NCBI GenBank assembly: GCA_041583135.1
Contig: JBFHGJ010000004.1
Location: forward strand, 62,001 to 126,000
Length of the DNA: 64,000 nucleotides
Direction: 5' to 3'
DNA from: JABSOG01 sp041583135
Lineage (GTDB): Bacteria > Pseudomonadota > Gammaproteobacteria > Enterobacterales > Alteromonadaceae
In this document: piece after piece, positions 25,330-34,768 of the stretch
Position numbering within the stretch: the stretch's first letter is position 1
Layout of the letters: each line of letters opens with the position of its first letter
Program-made: the position numbers and the translations under genes
Notes under the pieces: model-generated
Database searches by the model: none
What the model saw: only the letters and a program-made list of their open reading frames with translations
Told to the model about the DNA's origin: nothing

Positions 25330-26961
25330 TTAGGTCAACAGATTCATCAGTTCTTCTTGAACCGCCAAATAACGCCGGGTATTACTTTCGGTGAGTTCGC
25401 TTTTTTCAATCAGATCAGTACATTTTTTTACCAATCTTCTGGTGTCGTCGGTGTTCACCCCGACTTTTGCGAGTGATTGTACTAGGTTCAATGCCAAACT
25501 GGCATTGCTGGGCATGTAGATGAAGGCTTCTTTGAAACATTCGGAGGCTCGGGAATAAATCCCTTTTTGATAGGCATCGAGTCCTTCGTTGTTGAGAATG
25601 CGGATCTTCTCACGTAATTGGTCATGGCTTTCTTTTTCTTTGCTCACCAGCACCTTCAAGGTGCTCGATACCAAGTCATCGTTGTCGGTCAACTCTTCAA
25701 GCTGCATCATATATTCATCAGACATCGACAAATTGCCGGTAGAAAAATAAGCTTTGGCGCGATCAAGACATTGATCCGCTGTCAGTTCCGCCACTTTGAG
25801 CTTCTCACAGGCGCTCAGTTGCTCTCTGGCTTCTTCCATATTGCCCTTGGCGGCATTAATCCGCGCTTGGATCACCAACTCCTGTGGCTTGTAGACCTCA
25901 GAATAAAAGCGCCGACTGACGCTGTTGAGCACATCAAGGGCCTTCCCTATCTGTTTGGCGGCATCGAGTTTGTTCGACTCGCCACACAAATCCACCAAGG
26001 TACGGGCAAAATTAAAATAGTTCTCTGGGGTGTCGTACACCGAAAAGCGCGAAGCAGTAATGATTTTGGAAAACGCCCTAACCGCTTCATCAATTTCGCC
26101 GTTGATAATGGCAAGGTTGGCCAGCGCCCGTTGGCGATGAATATTGCGCGGTGAGATTTTAGCTGCCAACGCCAACTTGGTTTGCGCCATTTTGTTTTGC
26201 TCGCGACTGATATACAACCTGCCCAGCCAATCGAGCGCCTCGACCTTGGTTTCTTCTAACTCAGCCAATTGATTGAGGGTATTTTCGGCATCTTGCCAAT
26301 CGCCCATTTTGATTTTGGCAATGGCCTCACCGAGTACCGCCCATGGCAACTCTCGGGTCATCAGTACCGCCGCATACATTTGCTGGGCAGTTTCATATTG
26401 TTTGGTGCGGATCAACAACTCACCTTTTAGGCGCAGCGCCCATGCGGCATACTCGGGGGAGGCTTTAGAGGCTTTTTCGCAGGCTTTAATGGCTTTTTCC
26501 AAGTCTTCTTCAAAAATCGCTTCATAGACTTTGATCAGCGCCAGTTTCTTCTGATAGGTTCTCCCACATCGTTTTTCCAAGCTTTTGTAGGTAAAAGGTT
26601 TCAACAGGTAATCGTCGGGTTGCAATTCAACGATACCATGCACCATATGACGGCGGCTTTCGGCGCTCATCATAATGAAACAACAATGGGGTGAAAGCAG
26701 GTCTTTAAATTTGAGTTCTTCAAACAGTTGATAACCATCTTTGCCATCGCCAAGGTTAAAGTCCACCAGCAAAAAGTCATAAACGCTGTCTTCACATTTT
26801 TGCACGGCGATCAACCCATTGTTGGCGGTATTGATCTTATTGAAGCCGATTTTCTGCAACATAGCTTTAACCGCAGAGCGCACAGGCTCGCAGTCATCGA
26901 CGATCAAGACTTTCTTGTCGCCATAGAACTTTGGCGGAAAAATCGCAGAGTTAATGGTCAA
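25330..26961 (-). CDS. Response regulator with C-terminal TPR repeats
   Basis: 543 residues. The N-terminal receiver has V21-D-D acidic residues, phosphoacceptor D67 (LLVDFNLGDGKDG) and a KPF lysine. There is no DNA-binding or enzymatic output; residues about 150-540 are tandem TPR-like helix pairs (for example AKIKMGDWQDAENTLNQLAEL and ALANLAIINGEIDEAVRAFSKI). Such CheY-TPR proteins act through protein contacts. The start is a TTG (26959-26961) with AGGT nearby. No kinase gene is adjacent. Partner unknown. Confidence 0.85.
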   Translation of the reverse strand: MTINSAIFPPKFYGDKKVLIVDDCEPVRSAVKAMLQKIGFNKINTANNGLIAVQKCEDSVYDFLLVDFNLGDGKDGYQLFEELKFKDLLSPHCCFIMMSAESRRHMVHGIVELQPDDYLLKPFTYKSLEKRCGRTYQKKLALIKVYEAIFEEDLEKAIKACEKASKASPEYAAWALRLKGELLIRTKQYETAQQMYAAVLMTRELPWAVLGEAIAKIKMGDWQDAENTLNQLAELEETKVEALDWLGRLYISREQNKMAQTKLALAAKISPRNIHRQRALANLAIINGEIDEAVRAFSKIITASRFSVYDTPENYFNFARTLVDLCGESNKLDAAKQIGKALDVLNSVSRRFYSEVYKPQELVIQARINAAKGNMEEAREQLSACEKLKVAELTADQCLDRAKAYFSTGNLSMSDEYMMQLEELTDNDDLVSSTLKVLVSKEKESHDQLREKIRILNNEGLDAYQKGIYSRASECFKEAFIYMPSNASLALNLVQSLAKVGVNTDDTRRLVKKCTDLIEKSELTESNTRRYLAVQEELMNLLT

Positions 26962-27274
26962 ACGTACCTAATTTACTTGAATATTAATCAGACGGCATTA
27001 ATTAGACTATAAATTAACTCTTCCCAGTTGCAAGATTTTACCCCTTTTGCTCGACGATTTTCTCTCAGCGGTCACTGTAAACCCCTTGACTCAACCTCTC
27101 GGCATTTCACTCGTCATCAAGCTCTGTCGCCAAGACTGTCACTCAGATTTAGTAACACTTGTTAATAGTTGACACTTGTGACAAGTTTTATTTGCCAAGG
27201 GGCAAAAACAGTGTAAAACTGAGCGTCATTATTCTCCCATTTTCATTATTCAGCGCCTATCCATGGAGTAGTCA
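26962..27274. other. 313-bp divergent intergenic region upstream of tal
   Basis: No gene was seen. It must hold promoters for the receiver-TPR gene (left) and tal (right). A perfect palindrome ACTTGT-G-ACAAGT lies at 27174-27186, overlapping a TTGACA hexamer at 27169-27174. It looks like an operator, but no regulator can be named. Confidence 0.5.
27174..27186. promoter_or_regulatory. Palindrome ACTTGTGACAAGT before tal
   Basis: Six-base perfect inverted repeats around a single G, overlapping a good -35-like TTGACA about 105 bp before tal. Possible regulator site; a matching -10 was not clear. Confidence 0.35.
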
Positions 27275-28228
27275 ATGGCATCGATGTTAGAACAGTTAAA
27301 ACAATTCACCGCAGTGGTTGCAGATACCGGTGAAATTAACGCGATTAAACAATTTGAACCCCTAGATGCAACCACCAACCCGTCACTGATTTTAAAGGCG
27401 GTGTCGCAGTCGCAATATGCCCACCTTATAGACCAAGCAGTTGACTGGGCCAAATCTCAATCTAGCGACCATGCCCAACAGTTGACCGACGCCTCAGACT
27501 ATCTCGCGGTTAAACTCGGTGCAGAGATCTCCAAACTGGTCCCCGGCGTCGTCTCCACCGAAGTGGATGCCAGATTGTCATTCGACAGCGAAAAGACCAT
27601 TACCAAAGCCAAACGGCTGATTGATTTATATGAGCAAGAGGGTATCGGTAAATCTCGCGTGCTGATCAAAATCGCCGCCACTTGGGAAGGCATTCGCGCC
27701 GCCGAACAGCTGGAGCAGCTCGGCATCAGCTGTAATCTCACTTTGTTGTTTAGCTTTGCACAGGCCCGCGCTTGCGCCGAAGCCGGCGTGACTCTGATCT
27801 CGCCTTTTGTCGGTCGTATTATGGATTGGTATAAAGCCGCAACCGGCAAAGAGGGTTATGATGCGCCAGAAGATCCCGGCGTGTTGTCGGTGCAGCGCAT
27901 ATACAGCCACTTTAAGACCCATGGTTATCCTACTATTGTGATGGGCGCCAGCTTCCGCAACACCGGTGAGATCATTGAACTGGCCGGTTGCGACAAACTC
28001 ACCATCAGCCCACAGTTGATGCAACAGCTCGCCGAAACCGAAGGCACATTAACCCGTCGCCTAAATGATGAAGTGACGCAGCAGCCAAAACCTGCACCGC
28101 TCAGTGAAAGTGAATTCCGCTGGATGCATAACGAAGATGCCATGGCCACAGAAAAACTGGCCGAAGGTATTCGTCTGTTTGCCGCCGACCAATTAAAACT
28201 CGAAACACTTATCGCCCAAAAGCTCTAA
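27275..28228 (+). CDS. tal: Transaldolase (TalB type)
   Basis: Cytoplasmic enzyme of the non-oxidative pentose phosphate pathway, moving dihydroxyacetone between sugar phosphates. The 317 residues match E. coli TalB in length. Key segments are DATTNPSLILKAV, the Schiff-base lysine in VLIKIAATWEGI, CNLTLLFSFAQA and SPFVGRIMDWY. The ATG at 27275 is preceded by GGAG. A 9-bp inverted repeat without a T-run follows the stop. Confidence 0.97.
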   Translation: MASMLEQLKQFTAVVADTGEINAIKQFEPLDATTNPSLILKAVSQSQYAHLIDQAVDWAKSQSSDHAQQLTDASDYLAVKLGAEISKLVPGVVSTEVDARLSFDSEKTITKAKRLIDLYEQEGIGKSRVLIKIAATWEGIRAAEQLEQLGISCNLTLLFSFAQARACAEAGVTLISPFVGRIMDWYKAATGKEGYDAPEDPGVLSVQRIYSHFKTHGYPTIVMGASFRNTGEIIELAGCDKLTISPQLMQQLAETEGTLTRRLNDEVTQQPKPAPLSESEFRWMHNEDAMATEKLAEGIRLFAADQLKLETLIAQKL

Positions 28229-28237
28229 AACCTTACA

Positions 28238-28268
28238 GGCACCGCTAAACGCATGCAGCAGCGGTGCC
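28238..28268 (+). terminator. Weak hairpin after tal
   Basis: GGCACCGCT and AGCGGTGCC form a 9-bp stem with a 13-base loop. No T-run follows, so it may be an mRNA-stabilising 3' end rather than an intrinsic terminator. Confidence 0.35.
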
Positions 28269-28517
28269 AATGACCATTCCATCACATCCGACCAGTTGTG
28301 AAATTTTTGCTACAAATGGACACAATAGTCTTATCAATGTATTGAAAACTTTCACATTTTTTCACCAATGGCACAACTGAACATTTATTGGTCGCTCAAT
28401 TAGTCAGCAAACGGTTCAACAAGTGATTTTAATTTCGCCGTTTTGGTGCTAATAATAAACCTGCTTTGCGCGCCTGGCGCGATGCACTAAGCAAATCAAT
28501 AATAACAAGAGGCAACT

Positions 28518-28679
28518 ATGAGCAACATAAAAAACGGCCCGGAAAAAAATGCGAAAAAATCTGCCAATAAGCAGAAGTGGCGTGAAATAGAAGCGATTCG
28601 TGATCGCCATAAATTGATGAAGGAGCTTAAAGAAGACGACTACTGCTGGGAAATGGATCTTGATGAATTAAGGCTCTGA
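28518..28679 (+). CDS. DUF3545-like small protein
   Basis: A 53-residue basic-then-acidic protein below the usual length cut-off. It reads MSNIKNGPEKNAKKS then NKQKWREIEAIRDRHKLMKEL and ends in an acidic DMDELRL-like tail. The KWREIE.I.D...L.KEL core is the pattern I associate with the DUF3545 family of Vibrionales/Alteromonadales. It has a good AAGAGG ribosome-binding site seven bases before the ATG. Function unknown; it stands alone between tal and ung. Confidence 0.75.
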   Translation: MSNIKNGPEKNAKKSANKQKWREIEAIRDRHKLMKELKEDDYCWEMDLDELRL

Positions 28680-28715
28680 CGAGTTGATTCATTAACATCA
28701 CTTTTTTAGCCAACC

Positions 28716-28766
28716 ACACTTTGCTCCAACCAAAGTGTTCAGGTCAAGCGGGACTCAATGTCCCGC
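28716..28766. terminator. Two small hairpins between the DUF3545 gene and ung
   Basis: ACACTTTG/CAAAGTGT (28716-28723 and 28731-28738) and GCGGGAC/GTCCCGC (28748-28754 and 28760-28766) are tandem inverted repeats between convergent genes. Neither has a clear T-run, so a termination role is only probable. Confidence 0.4.
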
Positions 28767-28797
28767 AACCCCACCGAATCAACTATCGCCGTTAAAC

Positions 28798-29457
28798 TTA
28801 AACTTGCCAGTTAATTGGTGCTAAACCTTGTCTTTGCAACAGTTCGTTGGTCTGTGAAAAATGTCGGCAACCGAAAAAACCCCGATGAGCCGATAGCGGC
28901 GATGGATGAGGCGCCTTGAGGACAAAATGTTTTTCAGTATCGATAAAACGGCCCTTCTTCTGTGCAGGACTCCCCCACAGTAAAAACACCACACCGCTTT
29001 TGTGTTCATTGACCTTGGCAATAACCGTATCGGTAAAACGTTCCCAACCAAGATGCTTGTGAGAATTGGCGTTGCCCTGCTCCACGGTCAATACGGCATT
29101 GAGCATCAATACCCCTTGTTTGGCCCAAGATTCCAAATAGCCGTGCTCAGGTATTGCAAATCCGGCAATATCCTGCGCCAACTCCTTATACATATTCTTC
29201 AAAGAAGGCGGCGTTTTTATCCCGGGCAACACCGAAAAACACAAACCATGGGCCTGATTTGGCCCATGGTAGGGATCTTGTCCGAGGATCACCACTTTGA
29301 CGTCATCAAACTCAGTAAACTTAAAGGCGTTAAAGACATCTTGCGGCGGTGGAAAAACCGTTACGCCAGATTCTCTACGCTGCCTAACATAGTCTAAGGT
29401 TTCGCTGAAATAAGCTTGCTGCTTCTCCTGTCCGATGACATCATGCCAAGTGGTCAT
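28798..29457 (-). CDS. ung: Uracil-DNA glycosylase
   Basis: Removes uracil from DNA in base-excision repair. The 219 residues contain the water-activating motif GQDPYHG with D61, a FSVLPG loop, the uracil-binding VVFLLWGSPAQKK and the DNA-intercalation motif HPSPLSAHRGFFG. Only ten bases separate it from the stop of thrC, with no terminator between, so it probably rides on the thr operon transcript. Confidence 0.98.
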   Translation of the reverse strand: MTTWHDVIGQEKQQAYFSETLDYVRQRRESGVTVFPPPQDVFNAFKFTEFDDVKVVILGQDPYHGPNQAHGLCFSVLPGIKTPPSLKNMYKELAQDIAGFAIPEHGYLESWAKQGVLMLNAVLTVEQGNANSHKHLGWERFTDTVIAKVNEHKSGVVFLLWGSPAQKKGRFIDTEKHFVLKAPHPSPLSAHRGFFGCRHFSQTNELLQRQGLAPINWQV

Positions 29458-29467
29458 TGCTGGTTTC

Positions 29468-30748
29468 CTAGGAATTATTCGAGATTAAAAACGCCCGCAC
29501 TTTAGCATAATCAGGGGTAAATGTATGCGACAAAAGCTCCTTTGACGCGCAATCGGCAAGCGGTTGCGGCAATGCCAACGGCTCACTGAGCACATTCTCG
29601 ACACTCTCTTTAAACTTGGCCGGATGAGCGGTGCCTAAGAATATCCCCGTCTCACCGTCGGACAAGCTGCGTCTCAGTGCCTTATAGGCAACCGCAGCAT
29701 GAGGCTCTGAGGTATAACCTAGCTTATACAGCTCACGCATGGCCATTTGAGTATCTTCTTCGTCGATACGTACAGCGCTGAGCAATGACTTATCCAGCAA
29801 ACCTTGGTTGAACATTTCTTCAATACGCGGCCAATTGTTGGGGGCACTGACATCCATCGCATTGGATAAAGTCGCAATGGTCGTATGCGGTTCCCACTGC
29901 CCCGATTGCCAGTAGCGCGGTACGGTGTCGTTGACATTGGTCGCGGCAATAAAGCGCTCAACCGGTAAACCAAGACAACGGGCTATCATTCCGGCGGTTA
30001 AATTGCCGAAATTACCACTGGGCACACTCACCACCGCCTTACCGGCAGCTTTTGGTAACTGGGCAATGGCTTCAAAGTAATAGCAAACCTGAGCCAATAC
30101 ACGGCTGATATTAATAGAGTTCGCCGAATTTAAGTTGATCGCTTGCTTTAACTCACCATCGTCAAAACACTGTTTGACCAATTGCTGACAGTCGTCAAAA
30201 GTGCCCTCGACAGCGAGGGTCTGAATATTGCCGCCAAGGGTGCAGAACAGTTTTTCCTGCAACATAGAGATCTTACCCTTAGGGTAGAGGATCACCACAT
30301 TGATGTTCTCGATACCATAAAAGGCATGAGCCACCGCAGCGCCGGTATCACCTGAGGTTGCCGTCACTATGGTGAGCTTTTTGTCTTTGGCAAAGCGCTT
30401 CATGCACTGGGCCATAAAACGACCGCCAAAGTCTTTAAACGCCAAGGTCGGGCCATGAAACAGCTCAAGGCAGTAATGACGGGCATCCACCTCGGCCAGC
30501 GGCGCACCAAATGTAAATGCCGCATCCACCATCGCCTTGAGCTCTGGCTCCGACAATTCGCCATCTAACAAATGGGCTAGGATTTTGGCACTGCGCGTAT
30601 TGAAATCCAGTGCCAACAGAGCTTCGATATCAGCCATTGGCTTGAGATCTTGGAGGAAAAACAGCCCCTGATTGTCTCCCAGTCCCAGCAATACCGCCTG
30701 TTCAAACGACACCTGCTGGCTCGGTTGTTTTAAATTATAAAGTTTCAT
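29468..30748 (-). CDS. thrC: Threonine synthase
   Basis: PLP enzyme that converts O-phosphohomoserine to threonine, the last step of the pathway. The 426 residues match E. coli ThrC. The PLP lysine lies in GPTLAFKDFGGRF, followed by VTATSGDTGAAVAHAF and the phosphate-binding VSVPSGNFGNLTAG. It is the third gene of thrABC, nine bases after thrB. Confidence 0.97.
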   Translation of the reverse strand: MKLYNLKQPSQQVSFEQAVLLGLGDNQGLFFLQDLKPMADIEALLALDFNTRSAKILAHLLDGELSEPELKAMVDAAFTFGAPLAEVDARHYCLELFHGPTLAFKDFGGRFMAQCMKRFAKDKKLTIVTATSGDTGAAVAHAFYGIENINVVILYPKGKISMLQEKLFCTLGGNIQTLAVEGTFDDCQQLVKQCFDDGELKQAINLNSANSINISRVLAQVCYYFEAIAQLPKAAGKAVVSVPSGNFGNLTAGMIARCLGLPVERFIAATNVNDTVPRYWQSGQWEPHTTIATLSNAMDVSAPNNWPRIEEMFNQGLLDKSLLSAVRIDEEDTQMAMRELYKLGYTSEPHAAVAYKALRRSLSDGETGIFLGTAHPAKFKESVENVLSEPLALPQPLADCASKELLSHTFTPDYAKVRAFLISNNS

Positions 30749-30757
30749 TGTTACCCC

Positions 30758-31723
30758 TTATTCGGATTTTGCAGCGGCTAAGACCCTCGCCCCTTGCGTG
30801 TCGATACGACACACTAGGCAAAATCCTCGCTCATTTTGTAAATACTGTTGATTCAACACCTGTTGAAATTGCTCAGCCTTTTGCAATGAATCGGCCACCG
30901 TGAATACCGTTGGACCTGAGCCTGATATGCCACAAGCCACAGCGCCTTGTGCCAGCAGTTGCTGACGCACTTCGGCAAAACCCGGCAATAGTCCGATGCG
31001 ATGAGGTTCGGCTACCACGTCAGTTATAAACCCGGCGGCGCGTTGATACAAGCCTTGGTGTAATGCATCGACAAAGGCGGCAAGGTTTCTGGCGTAGGCT
31101 TTGGCCGTTGCCAGCGACAACGTTTGAGGCAACACGTCTCTGGCCATTTTGGTCGAAACACTGATCCCAGAATACGCCATCACCCAATACCATTGTTCAG
31201 GCACCGGCAATGCACGACAGATCTGCTCATCTTCAGTCATCAGTTGTATACCGCCAAGAAAACAAGGCGCAACATTGTCATAATGTAAAGAACCACTGAG
31301 TTTGGCTTCAAAATGTCCCATCATTTCAAGCAGTTCAAAGCGCTCAAAAGCTTGACCATAATACTCATTGAGCGCCACAAGCGCCGCCACAATAGAGGTC
31401 GCACTAGAACCCAAACCACTGCCGACAGGCAGTCGTTTATCTAACTCCAGCGCCAAAAAGGGCCACTGTTGATTGGGCATTTTGGCTTGCAATGCATCAC
31501 GATAGTAATGACAGCACTGATAGACCACATTGTCTTTTGGGTCTTGTGGCAAATATGCTTTGAACTGACCTATCACGCTGAGTTCAAAATCATTTTGCGC
31601 CTCACCACGAACTTCGATAACATCACCAAGCAAACTGCCGTCTACCGGCGCCACCGCAGCGCCGAGCAAGTCAAACCCGACGCCAACATTGCCGATAGAA
31701 GCAGGGGCATATACTTTAACCAC
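30758..31723 (-). CDS. thrB: Homoserine kinase
   Basis: GHMP kinase that phosphorylates homoserine. The 321 residues begin at a GTG codon (31721-31723) with a near-perfect AGGAGG site inside the end of thrA; the thrA stop is immediately adjacent. GHMP motifs are VYAPASIGNVGVGFDLLG, LPVGSGLGSSATS and CGISGSGPTVFTV. Confidence 0.97.
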   Translation of the reverse strand: MVKVYAPASIGNVGVGFDLLGAAVAPVDGSLLGDVIEVRGEAQNDFELSVIGQFKAYLPQDPKDNVVYQCCHYYRDALQAKMPNQQWPFLALELDKRLPVGSGLGSSATSIVAALVALNEYYGQAFERFELLEMMGHFEAKLSGSLHYDNVAPCFLGGIQLMTEDEQICRALPVPEQWYWVMAYSGISVSTKMARDVLPQTLSLATAKAYARNLAAFVDALHQGLYQRAAGFITDVVAEPHRIGLLPGFAEVRQQLLAQGAVACGISGSGPTVFTVADSLQKAEQFQQVLNQQYLQNERGFCLVCRIDTQGARVLAAAKSE

Positions 31724-34186
31724 TTAAACCTCCTGCTGCCATGACAGCGTTCTAAGACAGTCGGCAAATACCCCGGCCGCCGTTACTTCAGCACCAGCAC
31801 CATAACCGCGGATCACAAAAGGGATCGGCTGATAATAGTGACTTGAGATCGCCAAAGCGTTCTCACCATCTTTGACATTATAAAGCGGGTTGGCCGCGTC
31901 GATGTTTTGCACTGAAACCGAACAGCGGCCCTGTTCAATTTTACCGACATAACGCAGCACCTCACCTCTGGCCTTGGCCTCTGCCACCTTTTCGGCATAA
32001 TAGTCGTCCAACTGCGGCAATCTTGCAATAAAAGTGTCGATATCGCCACTATCGTCAAAATGACTTGGTAATAAAGACTCCACTTCAATATCGTCAAGTT
32101 CCAGTGCCAACCCGGCCTCGCGAGCCATGATCAACAGCTTCCGGGCAACGTCCATACCACTTAAATCGTCACGGGGATCCGGCTCGGTAAAACCGTTGGC
32201 TTTGGCGGTAAGCGTCGCTTCGCTGATGCTCATCCCCTCATCGAGCTTGCCTAAAATGTAAGACAACGATCCGGATAAAATCCCTTCAAAGCGCACCAGC
32301 TGATCGCCCGCATTAAATAAGCCCTGTAAAGTATCAATGACAGGCAGCCCGGCACCGACGTTGGTTTCATACAAAAAGCGTCTTTTGTTGGCCAGCGCCG
32401 CCTGTCGTAATTGACCATAATAGGCCATAGAGCCGGTGTTGGCCTTTTTGTTGGGGGTAACGACATGAAAACCCGCGTTTAAGAAATCAAGATACTGCTT
32501 AGCTATCTCCTCACTTGACGTACAATCGACCAATACAGGATTTATCAGGTGGTTTTGTTCGACAAACTCACTTAAATTGGCCAATGAAAATGACGCGTCA
32601 GTCTGTTCGATGGCCGCTTGCCAGTTCTGTAGGTCAATGCCTTTTTCATCGAGCAGTAACTTTTGCCTTTTGGCGATGCCGTATACTTTGACTTTCATAT
32701 TGCGTGCCGCCGACAGTTCGGTTTGTTGCCTTGCCACCTGACGAATAAATTCGCCACCAACCACACCACAGCCGACCACAAACAGGTCGATACTCGGCAC
32801 ATGGGTAAAGAAATTCTCATGACAGACCTTGATCGCATCGTTTTGCGAGCGACGATCGATTACCGCCGAAATGGAACCTTCCGAGGAGTCTTGGGCAATG
32901 GCCACAATATTGACCCGCGCTTGGGCCAAAGAGGCAAAAAACTTGGCCGCTACGCCCTTTTTCGCCCGCATCCCTTCACCGATTAACGAAATGATGGCCA
33001 CATCTTCAAAAGGCTCTATCGGGTCAAGCCAGCCGTTTTGCAGCTCCAATTCAAATTCCTGCTCAAGCGCCTCTTTGGCGCTAGGCACATCCTGCTCGGC
33101 AATACAAAAACTCATCGACAACTCAGAGGAGGATTGTGAAATCAACACCACCGCGATTTTGTTTTTGGATAAGGTAGAAAAGACACGGCTGACGGTGCCG
33201 ACAATACGTTTAACCCCACGACCGGAAACAGTAAGCACCGCAAGGTTTTCCAAACATGATACCGCCTTGGCAATTTGCTTCGACTTGCTGTCGGCATTGA
33301 TCACCGTGCCGGGGTTTTGGGGGGCAAGGGTATTTTTGATCACACAAGGAATGCGGTTTAGCGCCAACGGGCGAATGGTCTTGGGGTGAATAACCTTGGC
33401 GCCAAAATAAGACAACTCCATCGCTTCTTTGTATGACAGCTGTTCAATCAACACCGCATCTTTGACCATACGGGGGTCGGCACTATATACCCCATCGACG
33501 TCAGTCCAAATCTCGCAAACCTCGGCCCTTAAGGCTGCGGCGACAATGCTGGCGGAGTAATCCGAGCCGTTGCGTCCAAGTGTCACCAATTTGCCTTTAT
33601 CGTTACAGGCGGTAAAGCCGGGCAATACGTAGACGTCGGCCGATTGGTCGGACAACAGTTGTTTCATGTTGCGGCGAGTCGCTTCAATATCGGCGGTGGC
33701 ATTGAGATAATCACCACTGGCTTTAATGCATTTTAGCGGGTCAAGGACCACAGCGCTTAAGCCTTGATGACTCAACAGCGCCTTGACAATGGGTGAGGTA
33801 AAACACTCACCGAAAGAGATCACTTGAGCAAAAATATGATCAGGACAATGCTTGAGCAACCGGACACCTTCAAGCAACACCTTGAGCTGCTCAATCTTAT
33901 CGGCCACCAACTGATTGAGGGCTTGCAGGTCTTTGTCGCTCATCATCGCTTTAAAACCGCCGACCAAACCAGCGAGAAAGTCATTGAGTCCTTGTACCAA
34001 CTCATCCGTGCTTTCGCCTTTTTTGGCGGCATTGGCAAGATTGACCATGGTGTCGGTCACCCCTTGTGGCGCTGAGAAAATCACCGTTAAGGTGCTGGTA
34101 TTAGCCTGGCTGGTAATTAATTGGCAAACTTGTTCTATGCGTTTTACATTGGCTACTGACGAGCCACCAAACTTCAATACTCTCAT
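31724..34186 (-). CDS. thrA: Bifunctional aspartokinase / homoserine dehydrogenase I
   Basis: Catalyses the first and third steps of threonine synthesis. From ATG 34186 it has 820 residues, the E. coli length; an in-frame GTG five codons earlier is less likely because GGAAGA sits correctly before the ATG. The kinase domain has VLKFGGSSVA and TLGRNGSDYSA. ACT-type regulatory domains occupy about 310-465 (LAVLTVSGRG, VAIISLIGEGM) and the dehydrogenase part begins about 470 (VVGCGVVGGEFI). Feedback inhibition by threonine is expected for the family. Expression is governed by the leader and attenuator upstream. Confidence 0.97.
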   Translation of the reverse strand: MRVLKFGGSSVANVKRIEQVCQLITSQANTSTLTVIFSAPQGVTDTMVNLANAAKKGESTDELVQGLNDFLAGLVGGFKAMMSDKDLQALNQLVADKIEQLKVLLEGVRLLKHCPDHIFAQVISFGECFTSPIVKALLSHQGLSAVVLDPLKCIKASGDYLNATADIEATRRNMKQLLSDQSADVYVLPGFTACNDKGKLVTLGRNGSDYSASIVAAALRAEVCEIWTDVDGVYSADPRMVKDAVLIEQLSYKEAMELSYFGAKVIHPKTIRPLALNRIPCVIKNTLAPQNPGTVINADSKSKQIAKAVSCLENLAVLTVSGRGVKRIVGTVSRVFSTLSKNKIAVVLISQSSSELSMSFCIAEQDVPSAKEALEQEFELELQNGWLDPIEPFEDVAIISLIGEGMRAKKGVAAKFFASLAQARVNIVAIAQDSSEGSISAVIDRRSQNDAIKVCHENFFTHVPSIDLFVVGCGVVGGEFIRQVARQQTELSAARNMKVKVYGIAKRQKLLLDEKGIDLQNWQAAIEQTDASFSLANLSEFVEQNHLINPVLVDCTSSEEIAKQYLDFLNAGFHVVTPNKKANTGSMAYYGQLRQAALANKRRFLYETNVGAGLPVIDTLQGLFNAGDQLVRFEGILSGSLSYILGKLDEGMSISEATLTAKANGFTEPDPRDDLSGMDVARKLLIMAREAGLALELDDIEVESLLPSHFDDSGDIDTFIARLPQLDDYYAEKVAEAKARGEVLRYVGKIEQGRCSVSVQNIDAANPLYNVKDGENALAISSHYYQPIPFVIRGYGAGAEVTAAGVFADCLRTLSWQQEV

Positions 34187-34275
34187 GCGTTCATCTTCCA
34201 CGGTTCAATAACTTATTCTCTATGCCCAGCAAACTCGATTGCTCGGCGTGGTTATCTTTTCAAAAGCCCATAACG

Positions 34276-34308
34276 AAAAAACCCGGGGTTTGTGGCCCCG
34301 GGTTTTTC
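34276..34308 (-). terminator. Transcription attenuator of the thr operon
   Basis: On the minus strand ACCCGGGG, a seven-base loop and CCCCGGGT form a GC-rich stem flanked by A and T runs (TTTTTT after the stem). It lies between thrL and thrA, where the threonine attenuator should be. Confidence 0.92.
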
Positions 34309-34340
34309 CTGTGATTGAGTTATCAACAAAACGAGGCCAG

Positions 34341-34403
34341 CTAACCATACAAGGTAATGGTCAAGGTGGTGGTGGTTTTGGTGATAATGGTGATCTGTGT
34401 CAT
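34341..34403 (-). CDS. thrL: thr operon leader peptide
   Basis: A 20-residue open frame starting MTQITII and ending LYG, with nine threonines (four in a row) and four isoleucines. Ribosome stalling on the Thr/Ile codons when charged tRNAs are scarce would prevent formation of the terminator 33 bp downstream. The peptide is close in character to the thrL of other gammaproteobacteria but is read here from the sequence itself. It lies 155 bp before the thrA ATG. Confidence 0.93.
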   Translation of the reverse strand: MTQITIITKTTTTLTITLYG

Positions 34404-34472
34404 GGTGCGTCTAAAAAATGCGTATCGCTCAATTAAAAAGTCAAAAAATTTGCCTCGGCCATGCCGGGCTGA

Positions 34473-34500
34473 TTTATAAACTAACACAGTCATTTGAAAA
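34473..34500 (-). promoter_or_regulatory. Candidate promoter of the thr operon
   Basis: On the minus strand TTTTCA (34500-34495) and TATAAA (34478-34473) are 16 bp apart, about 70 bp before thrL. This allows a normal leader. A TTGACT nearer to thrL is an alternative but would leave almost no untranslated leader. Confidence 0.35.
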
Positions 34501-34533
34501 ACGCTTGCGAAAAATCACCCAAATTCGTCACTT

Positions 34534-34563
34534 TTGAAAAAAAAATTTGTTATACAATATAAC
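34534..34563 (+). promoter_or_regulatory. Candidate promoter of the orphan histidine kinase
   Basis: TTGAAA (34534-34539) and TATAAC (34558-34563) with 18 bp spacing lie in an AT-rich stretch about 200 bp before the kinase start. The 365-bp gap between thrL and the kinase otherwise holds no gene that I can see. Confidence 0.35.
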
Positions 34564-34768
34564 TTATTGTTTAAAAAGACATTAGCGATACAAGAGTAGA
34601 ACAATAACAGGAAAAAGCCGGTTTAATTGAACAAAGACAATTTAAAACCGCGATTTTGTTTATTTTTCAGCGTGAATTGGCTAAGTTTAAAGATAATGTT
34701 TAGGCCTTTAAGGCGAATCAAGAGGTTTCGAGTGTATTTCTGTATAATCAGTCACTTGGGGGCATCCC

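Noticed and set aside
34186..34201. GTG at 34201 as thrA start
   Set aside because: ATG 34186 gives the standard 820 residues and has GGAAGA at the right distance.
34239..34436. 65-codon plus-strand open frame over the thr leader
   Set aside because: It is the antisense shadow of thrL and the attenuator hairpin.
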